NCBI RefSeq assembly: GCF_033807575.1
Contig: NC_084710.1
Location: forward strand, 19,448,357 to 19,512,356
Source of the DNA: Cydia pomonella
Lineage: Eukaryota > Arthropoda > Insecta > Lepidoptera > Tortricidae
Length of the DNA stretch: 64,000 nucleotides
Direction: 5' to 3'
The translations under genes were made by a program, and so were the position numbers. Below the pieces are notes generated by a model. That model had not been told where the DNA came from. It ran no database searches and saw nothing but the letters and a program-made list of their open reading frames with translations. Positions 11,901-24,892 of the stretch are shown in pieces. Within the stretch, counting starts at the first letter, position 1. The number at the start of each line of letters is the position of its first letter.

Positions 11901-12784
11901 AGTAATCTGCGGTAGATAGGTAAAGTAAACTAATGCTTAACGGCTGTTAATTTTGCGAATCAACTTTTAGACCAACACTAATCTGTCCACGAGACTTAAA
12001 CTTCAATCGAAAATTTACCTTACGTATATAAATAATATGATACCACTCGTATTATATCATTTTATGTTAAACGTTGAAACAAGCGATTTGCTCTGAGATT
12101 AATTAGACTTAGACAAATATTAAATTGAAAACTTGATTTCGTGTTAACTACCAGAGACATTTTCGGCAACGCCAGAGACGTGAAAAGTATCGCTCTAAAA
12201 ATTCGCCCAAATTCTACAGTTGACAGCAATTCAGCATTCAGATTCTTGTAGCAAGCGAGGAGCTAGTCACTTCTTTTGCTAGGAATTAACATTGGAGGCG
12301 GCAACTATGGGGGCAGTGTCAAGCTCTGGGACATTAAAGACATTGGCTGTAAATATAGTCCGCATCAAAACTAGTGGCATTCTCTGATCAACAAAAAGAA
12401 ATACGTATATTAAAATATAATAGAGCAATAGCTGGTGACCGAAGAGCTGGCGGCACTCGTACAACGTATCAATATTGCAATACAACGAGGAAATGCCGCC
12501 AGCATCCTTGATACAATGCCTCAAGGGTCTATTTTGAATTTAAGCTAGTTATAGTAATCCTCTGTATATATCCATTATGTATATTGTTATTGGAAATAAT
12601 AAAAGTTAACTTATATAGAACAATTATATTGCAGTTGATACTTTTTGCGACCTGTAGAATAACAGTTTTGAATGATTCACGGTTAGTTTCATTAGACTTA
12701 AATCGACAAAAGATAATCACGGTCCATATACCAGTCAATTTTAAGTCTACTTTAGAGATATACCTACTCTTATCTGTACCACTA
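8997..12784. other. Long unassigned stretch
   Basis: No gene is supported. Minor points are a small G+C-rich region at 10365-10465 and a short inverted repeat, GCTGGCGGCA with TGCCGCCAGC, at about 12447-12504. The 121-codon frame at 11183-11548 is cysteine- and serine-rich but matches no domain I know. Confidence 0.4.
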
Positions 12785-12942
12785 GTGTAAATTTATTCGA
12801 TAGCGTGACGTGACGTACGCGTTTGCGTTAAGTCTTATTTCGTATGGGATTTTGAGTTTCCAAAACGCAAAGTTTAATCCCATAAAAAATTAGACTTAAC
12901 GCAAACGCGTACGTCACATCACCCTATCGAATAAATTTACAC
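12785..12942. repeat. Palindromic MITE, 158 bp, family P1 copy 1
   Basis: GTGTAAATTTATTCGATAGC at the left end and its complement GGTGATG-side CTATCGAATAAATTTACAC at the right form terminal inverted repeats. The pairing continues through ACGTACGCGTTTGCGTTAAG and inward for most of the element. A second copy lies at 25854-26000. Non-coding; no autonomous partner is in the window. Confidence 0.8.
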
Positions 12943-13283
12943 AAGGGGTTCTGTATTCGGAAAAGTATTCCAGGCTCGCAGATACTTTTGATCCGTTGTT
13001 TCATTCGCTATTATTGATGCTGGATACAAAAAGAAACAAAGAAAGAAAGGTAACGGCATTCAACCCGACTTGAAATCGATTATTTTTGTTAATTTTATGA
13101 AAGAAAGTAAAACGTTTTTGGCCATAAGTTAATAGGCGAATAATGACTTCATCGAATCAAATTACGGATACTGTTACGATTATTACTTAGTTCATCGATT
13201 GTGTAAGTGCAATACACAACATTTTGTGAAATCTGTTTATGTCAACTCACTTGAAAATTGTTAAATTAAGTATATTAACCCGG

Positions 13284-13344
13284 GGGTTTTTTCTAACGCT
13301 ATTAAGGACTATTAGGGTTTTTTCTAACGCTATTAAGGACTTTT
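13284..13344 (+). repeat. Two-copy tandem repeat, 31-bp unit
   Basis: The unit GGGTTTTTTCTAACGCTATT then AAGGACTATTA occurs twice head to tail (13284-13314 and 13315-13344). The copies differ only at the last few bases, which suggests a recent local duplication. Confidence 0.85.
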
Positions 13345-13395
13345 GGGTCTCATTTAGACGGGGCGAGGATTTGCATGCGAGTTTCATTACATCGC

Positions 13396-13480
13396 GGTAT
13401 ATGTATGTATGTATGTATATACTTTATTGTACATAGAAATAAAAACACAGTTACAGAGTAAATTAAATACAACAAAGGCG
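13396..13480 (-). mobile_element. Retroposon 3' end, minus strand
   Basis: Read on the minus strand, the segment ends with CTATGTACAATAAAGTATA, including an AATAAA signal, followed by a TATG/CATA microsatellite tail at 13398-13425. Upstream is TTTGTTGTATTTAATTTACT. This matches the 3' UTR type of lepidopteran LINE insertions. Only the tail is present. Confidence 0.55.
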
Positions 13481-13850
13481 AACTACGGCTACGGCTATTT
13501 GACGGGTCGGCCGAATTAGTTGTAATGTAACCTCAAATAATCCGCAATGTAACTAACATCGCATGCGGGTTCACGTGCCGTGTAAATCAGCCCTTACTAT
13601 GCAAAATTAAGTTAGTTACAAAAAAAAATATCACTTACAAAAAAATTTGATCTGCTTTATTTTGTAATTCGTAACGTGAGTTTATTTAAAAAACAAATAT
13701 ATTGAGCAACAATTGAAAACATTATCAAAGGGGTTAAATGTTATCAAACACAAATAAGGTTATGATAAGTAACTTAATTAGAATAGAAAGAAGTATTGTT
13801 ATCAATTATCACACGCCGACCGTAACGGTAATAATATACAGTTTACGAAT
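13481..13850. other. Unassigned AT-rich DNA
   Basis: Nothing recognised. Confidence 0.35.
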
Positions 13851-14169
13851 AGAGTCACGCCAAGATAAGTTAGCAGTGATTTTGATAGCCCAGACAGTGC
13901 AAGTGTTATTTTAAACGTCAAACATCTATGACATTATAAAATAAAATATTTTTTTTTTGACATTATTACACAAATTGACTAAGTCCCACAGTAAGCTCAT
14001 AAGGCTTGTATTTAGACAACGATATATATAATATATAAATATTTGTAAATATTTAAATACATAGAAAACACCCATGTCTCAGGAAAAAATATCCACGCTC
14101 ATCACATTATGACGTTTACTAAACAGGCTGGGCTGTGAAAATCGCTGCCAACTTAGCTTGGTCTGACTT
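13851..14169. repeat. Inverted-repeat element interrupted by a SINE
   Basis: The left arm AGAGTCACGCCAAGATAAG then AGCAGTGATTTTGATAGCCC is mirrored by the right arm (reverse complement) AAGTCAGACCAAGCTAAGTT then GGCAGCGATTTTCACAGCCC. Without the inserted piece at 13938-14103 the element would be about 150 bp. It is the same family as the repeats at 48411-48622 and 50817-51075. Non-autonomous DNA transposon form. Confidence 0.75.
13938..14103 (-). mobile_element. Truncated SINE nested in the inverted-repeat element
   Basis: On the minus strand the sequence GTGATGAGCGTGGATATTTT through GACTTAGTCAATTTG to TGTAATAATGTC matches the 3' two-thirds of the SINE at 40258-40520. The tRNA-like head is missing. 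The direct repeat ACATTAT flanks the insert exactly (13931-13937 and 14104-14110), so it is a target-site duplication made by retroposition. Confidence 0.85.
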
Positions 14170-15078
14170 CAAAACTTTGTAAGATAACTTTCTAGTATGT
14201 TTGTATTCGACTCGTATATATATTTACCTATGTAAGGAATAGGGTATAACCTACTTATTATATTGTAGATACCTAGTAAGATTATTCGCGCTGTCAATAT
14301 TAAGGTTTTTGCTATTATCAAAGCCCAATTTTCTTTCTTTTTACATCTCAGTTTAACCATCACAGCATTATATTTTGTATAATTCTTGGAATAAACCCAA
14401 CTTTCGTGAATAATGTGTAGTCGCATTAAAAAAAATAAGAATTAAATATGCAACTTATCTGCTATTCTTAAATCCGCGCCGTGCCACATGTTCACCATAC
14501 ATATGTATAAGCAAAGAACCGCAAGCGGCCGGTTTCGGCCGAAAACGGCCAATTTACTTTTTATACGTTACAGACTAATGAACGAGTTTCTACGACCATT
14601 AAAACAAAATTAGTGCCTCCACAAATCTGCTGATTCCTGGTAAAGATCATCGTTTGTGACACGCAGGTCGTTAGATGCTTAATGATAATAATAATATATA
14701 GGTAGGTGTATTAACACTTAGGTTTATACCTACCAACATAAACCTAAAAACTTATTTTTATTTACCTAACACATTGTTATATAGACGAAGGTATGTACAA
14801 AACTTTCCTTTCTGCACTGGGGTAAAAACAATAGAGCGAGATTTAAAGGTAATAATTAATTTGATTTAATTCTACTTATTGTGTATATTTTTTTCAATTT
14901 AGGTTCATACTGCTTTAAGTTCATCTTAATGTTAATGTAACCTCGCGTTCTGTCGTTTTATAGTTTTTTTTTACACGGGAATAGTATCAACCTAATATTA
15001 AACCTAGGTACCTATGTTATAATAATTACTTTAGGTATAGTTTTTAATTACTATTTTAGGTTTAATTACTATTTTAGG
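14170..15078. other. Unassigned AT-rich DNA
   Basis: No gene. A short two-copy direct repeat, TTTAATTACTATTTTAGG, sits at about 15043-15078. Confidence 0.4.
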
Positions 15079-15087
15079 TAACTTTTT

Positions 15088-15440
15088 TGGACCCGGGTAC
15101 GTCCTTAAACTACGTCCAAAAGAGAGGTATGGGCATTGTGAATGTCATCTCGCTTTGTGTGGTAGGGCACAGCACAGCGGATATCATTCCAGATCTAGAG
15201 CAGAGCCCAACTGGGGAAGTACCTCCACCTTACAGAAAACAGCAGCCAAATAACACTAGACCCTACTCATAGTGTTGTGTTCCTGCCGGTGAGTAAGATT
15301 GCCAGAGCTCAACGAGGGGGGGTGGGTTTAGGGTCGGCAACGCGCATGTAACTCCTCTGGAGTCGCAGGCGTACATAGGCTACGGAGACTGCTTACCATC
15401 AGGCGGGCCGTATGCTTGTTTGCCACCGACGTAGTATAAA
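15088..15440 (+). repeat. Dispersed 350-bp repeat, copy A
   Basis: It runs from GGACCCGGGTACGTCC to GCCACCGACGTAGTATA and includes AGATCTAGAGCAGAGCCCAA and GAGCTCAACGAGGGGGGG. An inverted, interrupted copy occurs at 48131-48703. Its CTTACCATCAGGCGGGCCGT block resembles a very common lepidopteran repeat related to those at 41066, 59878 and 60887. Non-coding; likely SINE- or LINE-derived. Confidence 0.75.
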
Positions 15441-16877
15441 AAAAATAGGTATTAGTTAACTGGAAGAGATCCCTCTTAGGGATAAGTTCGTATTTGTACT
15501 ACAAAATTTTGTTCTATCTGATGTAGTGAATATTTATTTTTTCTGGTCTTGGTCTGATTTAAAGTGTTTACTTGCTAAACATTCTAAAAATAATTATAAA
15601 AATTCGTCGAAGTCGTAAAATTTTAACACTGGTAGGTATTTTGTGCTCCCATTTCGCAGTGTTGTTATATCTTTAGAGTTAAAGCACGTAATGTATCTTG
15701 GAAATCCATACGAGATATTAAGAGTATTCAAAACAGACGTGATCCTTCATACGTTATCTCAAGAACCATCCATTATTCATTTAATGTTACTTCATAAGTT
15801 ACAGAATTGATAACACACCAAAATATTCGCGTTCGAAAGTCATTGATCATAATGTTAAGTTGTGTCTGTTATCAAAGTAGTCATTAATATAAGAAAATAT
15901 ATCCATTATTTATAGCAATTAAGGACTATCAATTTAAAATTAAATAATTATGACGCCACAATTACTTTTCTAATATAAACATCGGTATTCCCTGCTTTAA
16001 CAAAGTATAAAAACCGACCCCATTAGGGTCAAGTGTAATGAATCTTACATTAAAAGTCAAAGAAATCGTTCCATTTACGCATCATTAGTGGTCACTAGCC
16101 GAGACGAACTTTGCCCCAAGGCACCGTCCGTCCAAAACACGCACTCAAAAATTGCCCTAACCCATTTTAACGAACATCCCTATTTTAAAATAGGGAGACC
16201 GTCCATCCGAGACGACGGTCACTTCGTTTTTTTATACCTGCGTACCTGTACAAAATCCCTGTATTTATATACATATAAACAATGCGTCCGTCTCGCTTCC
16301 ACGAACGGGAAAACGAGGGTTTATTATGCTTTCTCTTTTACTCGAACGCGTTGATGTCGTTTGCACGAGAAGGGAATTGTAGGAAACGCAAAGTTTCACA
16401 GTAAACCTTTTTGGGAGTAAGATATCATACATGTATGTTGATACGAAAGACATGCTACAAATTACAACTTGTATTGTGTATTAAGATATGTTAATATTAT
16501 ACGGATGCGAAAAATTACAGGAGTTACAAAAAATAGATTTAGGAAATAGTGGACAGAATGAGCGTTAATTTGATATTCCTAATTAGGACCAAAGGACTAA
16601 GTGTGTCGATATCATTCATAATTATCATATATTGATACAATTAGTTATTAAATAGGTACGAGTAATATCGCAATGCTTATCATTTTTAATGCAATGATGA
16701 TTCAAAAACTTAATGCACAACTATTAATGATAGGCGTAATTATAAATGTTCTAAAGGCTTCTGAATACGAAGTAATAACTTCTATGCAAACATTTTCACG
16801 ATTACAAGAGTGAATTAAGTTATCAAACAGTCGGAAAAAAATACCACGCACTTTCTACTAAGGACTCAGGGGTCAGG
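15441..16877. other. Unassigned AT-rich DNA
   Basis: No gene or known repeat. A small palindrome, CCCTATTTTAAAATAGGG, lies near 16180-16197. Confidence 0.4.
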
Positions 16878-17036
16878 ACGCCTAGCCAAGGTGACTATCG
16901 TTAATAGGAAACCCCAATCGACACATAAATAATGTTTAGAAAGATCACATGACTTTTCGTAGCATCTTTCATCTCGATACATTTTTCTTTATACGTTTGG
17001 CATTTGTATGTACATACGATTGCCATCTTGGCTAAG
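16878..17036 (+). repeat. Dispersed repeat, GGCCTAGCCAAGATG family, copy 2 (fullest)
   Basis: It starts CGCCTAGCCAAGGTGACTAT and ends TTGCCATCTTGGCTAAG, so the ends GCCTAGCCAAG and CTTGGCTA are inverted repeats of each other. About 160 bp, non-coding. This copy shows what copies 1 and 3 have lost at the right end. Confidence 0.7.
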
Positions 17037-19540
17037 ATCTCAGAAGCATGTGGGTTTTTCCCATATACTGCGCGATTCAGTCGTTTATTTTAAATCAAAG
17101 GCTGCAGAGGGCCGGGAGGAACAGGAGAGGAGTTCGAGGGGAGGGGAGGGGATCAAGATTGTGGCGCGGGCGCGGAACCGGCTCTTACGATTATATTTTA
17201 CTTTTATATACGAAAACTAGGCTTTTCCATTTATAAAATGAAAGTATTGTTTACATTTGAGATGAAGACTGATTCGCATTTGATGGATATCAAAGCCTTA
17301 ATTCTACCTATTGTCCAAAAATTTAACAATAGACGCTAATATATAATAAAAATCATGCATGGGCGTATCAAAACTTCAGTTTGACACGAGATATATAAAC
17401 TTTAAATGGTGTAGTAGTAAGTCGTGATTAGTAGTAAAAGTTGCGTTCTAGATATCATATTAACAAAAGAAAATGTCAAATAAAAAGGCAATTTTTCCCT
17501 TAAATCTTTTCCTGTTTACTTATGAATACTTACATGATAGAAGGGAAATGAGGTAGACAAGTGCAACATGCATATATGTAGTTGTTTACTATAAACTCAC
17601 CTTCGCACTATGGTACAGGGCACTATTCCTCGTCATCTTGGCCTTTGTCATTGTCACACAGTTCTCATCACAACACTTCATAAACTTTCATGTTGACAAT
17701 CCATTTGTGTACATGGGAAAACGGAGTGAAACGCGAGCGCGGTGTTTACTATGGGAGCTCGGACGTGGGAGTGTGGCGCTGCGTACGCGCAAGCGATTGC
17801 CGCGCTTTCAGCGGCGAATACGGGAACTAATAAACATGGAGCTTACTTTCCCGACCTCGTATGTAGCTTCCCATGATCGAAATATTCGAAATCCGTATTG
17901 GAACCTTAAAATTTGAACTAAAAGGCTACTTTCAGGTTATTGTAAGGAGTAAACAGTGAATTTTGTAAGTGAGCGAAGTTTTATAGTACACTAGCGCCGC
18001 GTACGGCTAGGAAAGAAAACAGTGGAAAATAAGATAAATGAATAAATAAAATATTGGTGGAGCGTCTCTTTCATACTAAGTTGATAACTGTAGAGTGGGA
18101 ACGTGATGCAAAAAGAGGGTTCGGATAAGATGCGGTTCTGAGTTTCTAGTTTGTCTAGGAACCTAGCAAAAATGAGCTTTAAAGCGTTGATTTAAGATCG
18201 TTCGTATAAGTTTTAGGAAAAAGTTGGTGTAAGGCTTTTGTTTTAAGCGGCCATTTTGATTCTCGTGAACACAGCGCCCGCGGGAGCGCGGGAAACTGAT
18301 GTCATAAAAATAAGGATAATTATGGGAATATGAGAAGGATAGGTCATTAGATTTTTTTTAAATTGTCTAATGTTTTTCAATGTTTTGATTCACAGTGAAA
18401 TTATTAATCTTAGATTGAGTAAAATCTACAATACCTAGCACCAGTTTGATAGACATCTTAAAATTAAAATGACAGTTATTTGTTCCCAGGTGGAAATTTG
18501 ATTACTTAGGGGATCTATCTTGTCAAATACGAACAAGAAATGTAATTCGTTAGTTTAATATGGATCCACTTTCTCCTTTGTAAAATCTCCCGTACCGCTA
18601 ATTTAAAATTATGTACCCACAGGCAGGTGGACCAGCTTCTGTAAGTAAACAAGTCAACAATGTACATAAATACACGTTTAGGTAGCAAACCAAAACATAA
18701 TCCATCTACCGTACGCACGTTACAAAAGACGGTCGGAGATCATATTATTGTACAAGGGATTCAATCAAAAATAATAATATTTCGTATAGTATAACCTGCC
18801 TCGAGTTTTTTTGGACGCGAGCAGGTGGGATGGGCAAAAAAGGTTCGTTAAAGTGAGGGCTAAGGCGATCCACTGATCCTTTATTTAAGTCGACGGTGTA
18901 TTATACATACATATTAAGTTCAGATTAGGTTTCTTTTATTTACTAGAATTTTAGTTAGTTTAGTTCTGTTTTCTGTTAAGTTTTCGCAACAAGTTTTATG
19001 AACGATAAAAAAAGTATCAATTACAACTACTGTTTTAAGAAAAAATGTTTGTAGTTAGGATAATGTCAAAATATAGAGTATATATTTTTATTTTAGTTTT
19101 CGACATCATAATTCTTATCAATAGCCTATGTAGGTTAGGAATGAATATTAAAGGTAGCAATTATCAGTAGAATCAAGTACTGGATCATAAATAAACTTTT
19201 TAAATCTATATTTTCTACTACAAAAAAATACTGATCCTTTAATACCTATAGTTACCATTTATGTGATTTTTATTAAAAAATATAGTTATTGTCTATATAG
19301 GTAGACAGTATACAGTATAGGCAGTATACTGCCTCCACGCTTCCCGTATAATTAGGTCATTTGATGGACACTATTCAACTCAGGCTTCAATAGAAGCCTT
19401 GGCAGAGATATGAGTCTTTTGTCTCAGCACACGTGCGAGCAATTAAGCCTCTCTAGATATAACTATTTACTAAATGTACACCTACGCTGTTATACCTCAG
19501 ATCATGGTAGTAAAAGTATACGTTGATACATGATAATAAT
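17037..19540. other. Unassigned DNA with G+C-rich patches
   Basis: No gene is supported. A purine- and G-rich patch at 17098-17185 and G+C-rich patches at 17710-17830 and 18245-18300 interrupt AT-rich DNA. None has a recognised motif or domain. Confidence 0.35.
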
Positions 19541-20160
19541 AACCGGCCAAGAGCATGTCGGGCCACGCTCAGTGTAGGGTTCCGTAGTAACTCTTCCGTC
19601 ACAATAAGCTAAACTGGAGCTTAAAGTATAGTAAATTGTTAACCAAGGGATGAAACGGTACCTTTCACCCGAGTTGAACAAATAGGCAAATTTGCATAAT
19701 CAGTACCTAATTAAAGTAAGTCTTTTTACTATGAAGGGAAAACTTTTTGCGATAACTCAAAAACAGCTAAACTGATCATGTCCGCTATAGTTTTCATTTA
19801 ATGTCTTTCTTAAGCTCTACTTCCACGATTTTTTTCATATTTTTTGGACCTATGGTTCAAAAGTTAGAGGGGGGGGGACACATTTTTTTTTCTTTCGGAG
19901 CGATTATCTCTGAATATATTCACTTTATCAAAAAATGTTTCTTGAAAACCCCTATTAGTTTTGAAAGACCTTTCCAACGATACCTCACACTCTAGGGTTG
20001 AAGCGAAAAAAAAATTCACCCCCACTTTACGTGTTGGGGAGGTACCCTAAAAAAAATTAAATTTTTAGATTTTATTGTACGACTTTATCGGCTTTATTGA
20101 TTTATATATCCATGCCAAATTTCAGCTTTCTAGCACTAACGACCACGGAGCAAAGCCTCG

Positions 20161-20195
<35 letters not shown>

Positions 20196-20254
20196 GGACA
20201 TGGCGAAACTATAAGGGTTCCGTTTTATGCCATTTGGCTACGGAACCCTAAAAA
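19541..20254 (+). repeat. 0.7-kb dispersed repeat, copy 1
   Basis: It starts AACCGGCCAAGAGCATGTCG and ends GGCTACGGAACCCTAAAAA. Near both ends lie inverted motifs: AGGGTTCCGTAG at 19577 and CTACGGAACCCT at 20237. An internal GACA/CAGA microsatellite lies at 20160-20197. It is almost identical, in the same orientation, to 61002-61701. No open frame or transposase is visible. It belongs to a GGTTCCGT-ended family common in Lepidoptera; its class is unknown to me. Confidence 0.8.
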
Positions 20255-20536
20255 GGACAATTGTTACAATCCACCGGGATCCGTGTGAAGCTTTTTACAT
20301 TTGTAACACAAATGTACCATAGTGTGTATTAAATATTGACTTACTTACCTACTAAATACTATCAGAAAAAAATTGCAAGTAACCGGAAAATGTAAGCAAA
20401 CTAACACAGACGGAGAAATTCTAAATTGAATGTGAGAGACATAACATAAGTATAAGGTAGTGGTAAATTGTGCCAAGAATTCATGACATCTGCCTGCCTA
20501 TCAAGTACAGTAGATAATCAAATCAAAATCACAATC
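20255..20536. other. Unassigned AT-rich spacer
   Basis: Nothing recognised. Confidence 0.3.
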
Positions 20537-20620
20537 AAATATCATTTATTTTCAGGCAACTAAGGCTCGTAGAAAATAACATATATACAATAAATACAAC
20601 ACAGTTTTCTGTTGCAGTGT
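20537..20620 (-). mobile_element. Probable retroposon 3' tail
   Basis: Read on the minus strand: GCCTTAGTTGCCTGAAAAT, AAATGATATTTGATTG, then a TGATTTTGATTT-like simple tail. This looks like the AATAAATGAT...TTGATT end of lepidopteran LINE insertions. Short and decayed, so only moderate support. Confidence 0.4.
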
Positions 20621-20859
20621 AGGATTCATATTCATACAAGGGTCTTTCTAACTTATACTCTTACAGTGTACTCATTTAATATCTGGATGGTGGACTAGGG
20701 TGTTAATTATCTTAGCATATATCTATACGCAGCACCTCATCGTGTTCGAAAAAACTGTGTAAATCGGACCAGTTGTCTTGAAACACACGCACATGTCTTA
20801 ACCGATAAGTTAATATTTTACAGACAAGATTTTATAATTTATATTATAATAGTACATTA

Positions 20860-21010
20860 CGATACAAGTGCGAAAAATAGGAAATTCGAAACGAGTGGCG
20901 ATAAATTAAAGCACGACCGAAGGGAGTGTTTTAAGGCGCGGTGTATAGTAAAATGCGCTATTTTTAAATCGATATTTACAGGCTTGTACAAGGATTTCAT
21001 CGATTATTTT
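20860..21010. repeat. Fragment of the GTGCGAAAAATAGG repeat family
   Basis: CAAGTGCGAAAAATAGGAAA, ACGAGTGGCGATAAATTA and CGACCGAAGGGAGTGTTTTA are signature blocks of a family whose other half appears at 24893-25045 and whose opposite arm appears at 43555-43757. Non-coding. Confidence 0.55.
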
Positions 21011-24000
21011 CTAGTATGTATTACTTCAGTCTTTGAACTAGCCGTATGCTTGTCAGAAACACGATGGCTCATCTTTTTCTCGATAGATTTTTGCTTTGAA
21101 AATATGCTTAAAACTGTATTTATTTCGATATTTTAGAAGTACTATGATGAATATCAATATGAAATTTACTTCATTCAATAGCTTTTAAGTAACTCTAACA
21201 TTTTGCTTGTCAGTTTATCGATGCGTTAAATTTTTCATTCATAATTATGAATTCAACATTTTTCCTACTAAACCTTACCCTGCGCGGCAATACCGTCAGT
21301 ACGCCAGTACGCCCGTGACCACTGTCAGCGTCGGACCTGTGCTAGTTTAGCGGACGTTACATAAAATGGATAATCACACTATAAATACACAAATATGTTA
21401 TACTTACACACAATGTTTTCATCACTCTTACGAAGAAAAAAACTAATTTTTAAGTTAATTGATTCTTAAATACGGTGACATTTCAGACATCCATCCGTCA
21501 TATTATCTTTTTTTGACAAGTTTTACACACGCACCTGTCCGGCATACAGCCACGATTAACCAAATGATGAAATGGTGCCTTGCACCCGAGTTAAACACTC
21601 TACTTTTCATTTTTAATACGAGAAAGGTAAAATACATGTACATTTTAAAAAACACTGCTAAGTATACAATTCAGTAGTACTTATTTCGTCGTCCTACTTT
21701 TAATTATCAAGTTAGGTAAAATAATATTTTAAATGGCTATTACAGTAATAATCAAATTGAATACCTATTTTTAAACGTAAACAAATAAAATTAATCCGCT
21801 TGTTTAATTTATATAAGTCATTATATTGGAACAGCTTCATTTTTAACACATACAGGATGCAGGAGATATACTGGATTTAAATATGTGGGATTTAAATAGT
21901 GCTTAGTGAAAGGTACCATTTCACGTTTTTGTGGAAGTGCTCAAATGGCTGTAATAGTTTATGTTATAAGTGTTGAATTTGTTTGGTATTTCTGGTTTAT
22001 TAACTTTCATATGGTATACACTTAAGACTTTATTTACAATTATCAACTATTTTATTTTGTAAGGTGAGCAGGAGTGATATTTACCCTTCAAATTCCATTC
22101 AAAATTTTGAAAGTACTCGGTTCGGAAGTTCGTACATATTTGTACCTCTCGCCAATATTTTTATTTCACTGGTTAAATATTCTGTAAATTCAAGAATGTC
22201 ACTAAATTCCATTTTTGATAATGTTAAACATAAAGTCCTTTGTAAAAGTTTGGTATAATACTTTTATACCATGCTATTTCTGTTTTGTATGAAATGAAAA
22301 CTGGTGACATTTTATTTCTTTTTTCAAGTATAAATTTCGATGACACTCTGCCGTCAATTTCAGGTCTCAGCCAATTTTACCTTCTTTAAAACCTTGAACC
22401 TTGTTATGTCTTTGTGATATGCTTTTACTATTTTTCCTGCCAATACAAAATATAAGTGGAAAAATCCATCGAAAGTTTCGCAAAATATATTTTCTTCATT
22501 TTTGCATTAGGGTGCTTATGTGTAATATGTATATATTAAAATAGTTTATTTTGAAATGAATCACTAGTCAAGGCCTATAGTATATCCCTTCAAGTGGCAG
22601 AAGTCAAAACGTAAAAAGTAGTCACGTGGCGGGGCCCCGTCGGGTGTTCAGCGCGGATTTAGAGAATATTACAAATTCAACTATTTAAGCTTATCTATGT
22701 ATAAAATATATATTGAAGCATATATCGTTAGAATAAGCACTAAATACGCTATTCGAATAGAACAATTAAATTATTGTCTTCTTCTTCTTGGTCCCTCATT
22801 GCTGAGGATCGTGACATCATGTCCTTCTGTTGAAGTTGTCCTTGTTGTTGTTAAATTATTGTAATGTTTATGCATTTCGCCACATGCACCTAACTAATCA
22901 AACCTAGCAACAGTGACAGTTTTCCAGTTTCCTTATTAAAAATGACTACCACCACAAAACAAAGTTATGATTGGAGGTAATTGTTAATTAATTTTCTACG
23001 TAGGGCTTAAAATGCAAAGGTTAAGTCATAAAAAGTGCCCGTGAGGAAACGGATTTTTTTAACCACGTATTCCTGAGGTCATAAGAAGAATTTCATGTAC
23101 AAGTTTAAGTCAATTCCGCAAAAAAAATTGTTTTTTTTTTTTTTTTACTTTTGTATGTTTTTAAACATATTAAGTTCATGTTCTTGGAAAATTTATGGAT
23201 TAATATAAATTGGTACATTTTTTTTCGTAAAAATTAGTCTATTCAAATGGTACCTTGTGACTTTGATATCTGTCAAGAAGGTAGTCTAGACTAGGTCCCA
23301 AAGTGGCGACTGGCGACATAGCCATCAAAAAGGCGTTATGCACTAAAACACAACGAAAAATATATTTTTTAATTGGTATTAACTCTGAACTAGGCGAATT
23401 ACAAAAGTTTGTATGACATTTTTGCCTCTAAATACGATCCGGAATATACTGTTAAAATCTTTCCGTTTCCTCGAGGGTACCGTGTATTTACAAAATAACC
23501 TCTTTAAAAATCAAGACAGAACTCGACCTAGGCGTTCGATCCCGGATCAACGGTCCTTAGCAACCAAGCGTTAACAAGCGTGTGTATGTATGTTTTCCTT
23601 GTCTAACTTGCTAGCTACTTTTGGGCGCTAGAAGAGCGTAAATATACTTCAAAACCTTTAATTTTGCCACTAAATATGGCAACACCTCACTAACCACCCT
23701 CTGTTGGCCGACAGCTTTCTGGCTATCGCATCGACCCGTGAGTGGTGGGCCACCACTTGAAGGGATAAATAACATAGTTGACGATAAAATAATTTTGTTC
23801 ATCGGAAAGTTTTGTATGTTAATTAACTTTACGGAACAGGTCTTAACTGTCCTTCTTTCCAAAGGAAAAAATTACTCATTGAGACAATTCTAACAACCTC
23901 AAACGCAATTTGGTTGCGATATTTTGACACAGAGTTCCTATGGCCACCTCCTCTCTCATGCATCAGATCAGCTCGATGGTACCATAATATTTCATTGTCA

Positions 24001-24780
24001 CCCTACTTACATATGTATGCAGATTTTCAACTTCATCTGAAACCTCAGTGGGTCAAATATACTTGTAATATTTGATTACAGACAGAGTAGACAGACAACA
24101 GACTGATTCTTTATTAGACATTAATTAAAGTCAGTCAATTATACTCATTACTATATAACTTCGAAGTAGTAGTAGTAGTATAAGTGCATTTTTGCCATTA
24201 TAAACTTTAAATAATAAATAATAATAGCAGTTTTCTCGACTTTTGCATTTAAAATTTATAATCGTCTTCATTGTCGTCAATTCAAAAAATAATATAGAAA
24301 TAGTCGTTACAGTTAGAGTCATGGTTCTTTTTTGAGAAGATAGCATAATTTATCTACTTTTTGGAGCTACACATATGCTTGTGCATACCTTATGCTTATG
24401 TTTTCAGTTATCTCAATACCAGCAAAAACATGCTACCGTTTTACGTTCACTTCCACAAATTACTTAGCTTTGCTAGTATTCTTCCTTTTTTCACTACTTG
24501 CCCGAAATTGACTTCTATTGCATTTTTAAGGTCAACTAAGTTTTGAATAGGTATCTATATATGATTTAAAGCAGACAGTTGTAACTTTTGTCTGAATGAG
24601 TAAGTAATATTATTTCGACACAAAACGATTTGGTATCATTTTACTAGGTTCTCAATTTGCCGCGGTATACTCTAGTATTATATATAATTATCAAATTTTT
24701 AATTTCATTAAGTTTAAATCATAATCAATATAAATTTCCGGAAAAGATCCCAGAACTAACAAACCAGAATACGGATGGCG
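21011..24780. other. Long unassigned AT-rich stretch
   Basis: No exon, RNA or named repeat is supported. A (GTA)n run lies at 24166-24181 and a poly-T tract at about 23132-23146. An 83-codon frame at 23611-23862 (minus) has no recognisable domain. Confidence 0.4.
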
Positions 24781-24892
24781 TCAGAATAAGGACGTAGGCT
24801 TGCTGCGAGCGCGGCGCGCGGGGCGCCCGCCTGCCTGCTTTACCACTTCGTCTGCTTCACCCCCTCAAAAACCTAAAATCTGTCTATAAGAG

